Source: Numida meleagris
Taxonomy: Eukaryota > Chordata > Aves > Galliformes > Numididae
Length of the DNA stretch: 64,000 nucleotides
NCBI RefSeq assembly: GCF_002078875.1
Contig: NC_034438.1
Coordinates: 19,141,755 to 19,205,754 of the forward strand
Direction: 5' to 3'
The notes beneath the pieces were generated by a model. It was not told the origin of the DNA. It worked only from the letters and a program-made list of their open reading frames with translations, and did no database searches. This document shows positions 60,370-64,000 of the stretch, in pieces (position 1 is the first letter of the stretch; each line of letters starts with the position of its first letter). Made by a program: the position numbers and the translations under genes.

Positions 60370-60573
60370 TCACTGATCTTTGCTGATGCCATTTCTTGTC
60401 ATCTTTGGTAGTCTCTGTCCCTTCGTGTAGGCATGGTACCAGAAGTGGAGAAACAAGACTAAAAACATGGAGCCGTATAGCCAAATAATAAACATGAAAA
60501 TTGGATACTGGTATGGACAATCATCCATGATATAGATTTGTCCTATATGGACTGTAATCATAATAAATTGAAC
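60370..60573 (-). CDS. ELOVL7: ELOVL7 last coding exon and stop
   Basis: 204 nt from acceptor CCCCCCAG|GTT to TGA. It encodes VQFIMITVHIGQIYIMDDCP, the last transmembrane segment (FIIWLYGSMFLVLFLHFWY) and the cytosolic tail TKGQRLPKMTRNGISKDQ. The tail keeps Lys at -3 but has no Lys at -4 or -5, so the dilysine-type ER retrieval signal is weak. Confidence 0.95.
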   Translation of the reverse strand, partial: VQFIMITVHIGQIYIMDDCPYQYPIFMFIIWLYGSMFLVLFLHFWYHAYTKGQRLPKMTRNGISKDQ

Positions 60574-61477
60574 CTGGGGGGGAAAAAGATAAGGAAAATC
60601 AATAATTTAGAAGACAAACTTTCTACTGACATTGAAAAAGATTTAGCGTAACTTGCATCCATAAAAAGTTGGGGGCCTTTTCAGATACTGAAATGTAACA
60701 TTACATGTTCCCCAATTGTTACTGCATTGAGAGTAAAGACAGAAGTCCCAGGACAACATGAACTATACACAGCATTGAGAAACCCGTACTACAGAAAAAG
60801 GAGTCCGCACTGGCCAACTCAGAAGAAACACGTAATTTGACATTGACCAGTGACAAATGGTACGCTCCTCTGGAAAAACTAGCCAGCAGAATGAAAAACA
60901 CGTTAGGATTTGTGAACATTAGTTTTCCTCCATCTCTGACTGCATACTGTCATGTGACACAAAGGGCTGCAGATCCCAAAAAAGAATTTAATGGAGGACT
61001 AAAAGAAAATCTCCACATGACCTCCAAGTTAATAATCAATAGGTAATACTGCCAAGACAAAAGGCCTCTAACTTATACATATTCAAGCTAAATCATTCCT
61101 AGTTACACAGAGATGTGTTTGCAAGGTGTAACACGCTGCTCTTCTCCATCAGCAGACCAAATTAATTGCTGAGCCAGAAACTAGATTAATTTTGAATTAA
61201 CTCAGAATTTTGAAAATTCAGCCACTGGACCAACCGTATGCTATTTACATGAATACAAAAGTCATAAATATATTGCATTATCTGCACTAGCCACAATCAG
61301 CTTTCTGAGAGATGTTCAAGTCAAATGGAAAACTACTCACAAGTTGTATAGTCGTCATGTACTTCTTCCACCACAAGTATTTATGATAAGCCGGTCCCAA
61401 AGAACAGATTCCATAGTAAGTGTACATGATGACATGTACAATGCAGTTCAACAAAGCATGAAATGTTCCTAAGCCAC
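60370..61477 (-). CDS. ELOVL7: ELOVL7, very-long-chain fatty acid elongase 7 (last two coding exons; partial)
   Basis: CDS 3' part = complement join(60370..60573, 61341..61477). It encodes the C-terminal 112 complete residues of an ELO-family 3-ketoacyl-CoA synthase, the condensing enzyme that adds two carbons to long-chain acyl-CoAs in the ER membrane. Visible family features: GGLGTFHALLNCIVHVIMY, CSLGPAYHKYLWWKKYMTTI, YQYPIFMFIIWLYGSMFLV and the conserved end HFWYHAYTKGQRLPK, with the last transmembrane helices. The catalytic HxxHH box is in an upstream exon beyond 64000. Assigned to ELOVL7 rather than ELOVL1 by the TKGQRLPK tail and by synteny with DEPDC1B. Upstream exons are not in the window. 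Confidence 0.92.
60574..61340 (-). other. ELOVL7: ELOVL7 last intron
   Basis: 767 nt, GT-AG, with a C-rich tract at the acceptor. No repeat is recognised. Confidence 0.85.
61341..61477 (-). CDS. ELOVL7: ELOVL7 penultimate coding exon
   Basis: 137 nt from TTTCTGCAG|GT to CAACTT|GTGAGT. It starts with the last two bases of a glycine codon (phase 1 entry) and ends in phase 0. It encodes GLGTFHALLNCIVHVIMYTY, then YGICSLGPAYHKYLWWKKYM and TTIQL. Confidence 0.94.
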
Positions 61478-64000
61478 CTGCAGAAAAACAAAATAAGGTA
61501 GTATTATTGCATTGTGTACTAAGGAGGACACCTCAGGTCTCAGTAGTTTGAGTCAAAAGAAAAAAAAAAGCAACATAAAGCCTATAGAAGCCTGTAGACT
61601 TTGATTAACCCTTCAAGTATTTGACCAGAATAGGGTTGACACCAATTTGGAAGGATCTCATCACAAAGGTTTATCTAAGCTGTTCCAAAACAGCAATAAA
61701 ACTGTGCTGATCTAATTACCTTAAATAAAATTAAAATCACTAATGTCTTGAAGTAAAACATATATGTGAAGAGCATTTGGTGTCAGGAGTGTTCAACCTG
61801 CTTTACACCAATATTTATCGTGATGAACTTTACAAAGCTTTGGAGGATAAGTAATAAACCCCCAACAGAAATTTCCAGGGAAGGAATCACAGTTTCAGAC
61901 AGAACATTCCTGGAATCATGACATAAAGAAAGGCCTCACAAATCCGTGTTCCATCTCAAAAGCATGTGCACAGTGAAAATGAAATTTAAGGCCAAGTAAC
62001 AATGCTCTGTGGGGCAAACTCATGACTTCATGGCTGAAACTGGTAAGATAGAAATATTTCATGAAGCATGTGAGGAAATGTTTCTTTTTCCATTGGATCA
62101 ACAAAAGAGTTAGATGATCTGGCTGAAGGTAATTTTATTTTAAATAATTAAATAAATTCTGTAATACAAATTATCCAAGAAGTGACAAGGTATTTAAAAG
62201 AATCATGAAAATGAAAATGTTGAGCATCAGGAAGAAAGCAAAATGTCATGAAGAACAGACACTTGGTGAGAAATGTTTGTATCCAAAAGCCAATTTGCCA
62301 TTAAAATCACTTAAGTTAAAAATAAAACTTATTTTGTGATTTTAGTAGCTCACACTACCTCCAGCTTGGTAGATCATAGCTGCTCCAGCTGTGATTGCAA
62401 ACTGTCTTTGAAACTAATCTATTTGTATTTTTCAAAAATAATTTGAGTGTTCTCACAGTCCAAAAGTACATACTTTTTTTGGCCTGCACAGTGAATGTGC
62501 AAGAGAAAAAATAAATAGTTAAAGCAGAGGGAAAAAAACAGCAGTACAAAAATATGGTCCACAAAACAGCACAATATATATATATGCAATACTTTAAATG
62601 TCTCCTGTTTATATCAGATCAGAGAAAAAAAATCAGCATCTCCCTGCACTAATGTGTTGAATTTTAAACTTGGGTTCCAAGACTTGGTCAGTAGAGACCA
62701 CAGGCACATTACTTATAAGCAAGGACAAACAGTGACGAAACTGAATACAAGATAATCATCAACAGGACTGAAATTCTTGGAAAAAATAAATTATCAAACA
62801 GAACAATATTTAAAAAGATTAATATAAAGATTAGCAATAGAGTAGAAATAAACACAACTCTTCAAGACTGAGCAGAGAAGAAAACAGACTTTGCTGAAAG
62901 TATTATCACATGGGAAACTTGAATCTGATGCAAAATCAGAAGCCTGTTATCTGATATAATGAACCAATGTCCAGATAAAAGGCAGAAAGTTAGTCACTTA
63001 TAAATGGGAACTTTTCAAAGTTGAAGAGGAGAGGCTGTTAGTTGCTGGGATTCTTTGCAGCTCTGCAAACATACTAAGCTGTACGCTGAAAAATTATCCA
63101 CAATTTCCTCATTAATGTAAATTCCAATTGTTCCATCAACATTTGAGAAAATTGTGATCAAACTTCCTAATAACAGAAATTCAACAAAAGCAGTAGAATT
63201 ATATCTTTCCATACACGAGGAAACTCCGCACACTGGGCTTGCTCAAAAGACCCCTATATAAATCTTCTGGACTGCTTTTGGGGCTTATTTTCACATTCAT
63301 AAAACAAGAACTAACAGATCAGATGTTATCGGCATAGTTCTATTCATCAGTTTGCCACTGTTTTTCTGGGAGGAAAAAAAGCGCATCAGAAAACATGAAT
63401 AAAGAAACATGTACAAGAAACCAAATATTTATCGGTAAAAATGCCTAAAAGAAAAAACAACCCCATGCCCTCCTACAAATGTACTGCTAAAAGAGTATGC
63501 ATTTCTCCATTCTGCAACTACCAGGCTATTCTCATGGCATGCTCTATTTATTAGTGTTGCACGCTAATTCTGTAGCATTCACAGAAACACAGAGCAGGGA
63601 AGGAGAAAAGGTAATCTGAAGACGACAAAAAAATCAGTTCAATTCAAATACAGGTATCGCCTAAGTTTTTGTAATAATTAAGGTCCATACTTTTGTAAAA
63701 GCTTAAGTACTCAGTGCAGATAAGCCCCAATTATGCTACCTAACAACAGTAAAAATAATGCTAAGAATAACAAGAACACAATACTCTCCTCCAATTCAGT
63801 TCTTATATGCCAAGAGACTAATGTCTTAAAAGTAGTTTCAGAGTTCTCTGCCTTACACTTCTTCCCCACTTCTAATGTCACAGTCACACCTCTTTTTCCA
63901 CATAATAGTGCTCTTTGCTTAGCTCTCTCTCCTCCACACCTTTCCCCCTCAACATTGAACAAAATGATGTCAAATAAGAGAAATGAGTACTGTCCCATTT
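61478..64000 (-). other. ELOVL7: ELOVL7 intron, continuing past the window edge
   Basis: At least 2.5 kb with no ELOVL7 exon; in particular no HVFHH-type coding block in any frame of the minus strand. A (TA)n tract is at about 62574-62583. It is AT-rich, and the open frame at 63711-63998 has no supported identity. Confidence 0.7.

Noticed and set aside
1..64000. CRISPR arrays, operons, prophage or other bacterial systems
   Set aside because: The window is intron-bearing vertebrate DNA; no direct-repeat arrays or prokaryotic gene organisation were seen.

Overview
The window is vertebrate nuclear DNA, almost certainly from a bird and most likely a galliform (chicken-like). It is AT-rich. It carries CR1 LINEs in both orientations, two copies of a mariner family of the type known from chicken, and avian-style endogenous retrovirus solo LTRs. 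It also holds intron-split genes whose products align with vertebrate DEPDC1B and ELOVL7. These two are neighbours in the same order and orientation on human 5q12, which corresponds to the avian Z chromosome, so I infer a Z-linked locus. Species and chromosome are inferences; the gene identities rest on exon-by-exon translation compared with family sequences from memory.

Layout. Positions 1-36.1 kb hold no gene I can support. This is intergenic DNA with a possible ancient repeat fragment (3.9-4.1 kb), a 529-bp solo LTR with a perfect 5-bp target duplication (10.26-10.79 kb), a decayed mariner (11.57-12.82 kb), a possible ancient CR1-type remnant (16.3 kb), a 5'-truncated CR1 with reverse-transcriptase homology (18.9-20.4 kb), an internally deleted mariner (27.27-27.81 kb), a 319-bp solo LTR with a 5-bp target duplication (28.5-28.8 kb) and a CR1 3' tail (29.96-30.11 kb).

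Positions 36.1-56.9 kb are DEPDC1B on the minus strand: 11 coding exons, all with GT donors and AG acceptors, summing to 1,590 nt (529 codons plus stop), the length I recall for human DEPDC1B. Intron 2 holds a long antisense CR1 and an LTR fragment, intron 5 an ERVL-type LTR, and intron 7 a sense-strand CR1 endonuclease remnant. The promoter lies in a CpG island (about 56.4-57.2 kb) with two inverted CCAAT boxes and a CHR-like element, the arrangement of a G2/M cell-cycle gene.

Positions 57.2-64 kb hold a short intergenic interval and then the last two coding exons and 3' UTR of ELOVL7, also on the minus strand. Upstream ELOVL7 exons lie beyond the right edge. The two genes are tandem head-to-tail, with only about 3.5 kb between the ELOVL7 stop and the DEPDC1B start codon. 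They act in unrelated processes (Rho/cell-cycle signalling and ER fatty-acid elongation).

I found no novel molecular system. The most interesting items are the intact-footprint solo LTRs, the two mariner copies with complementary deletions, the cell-cycle promoter module, and two alternative splice possibilities in DEPDC1B that would keep the reading frame.
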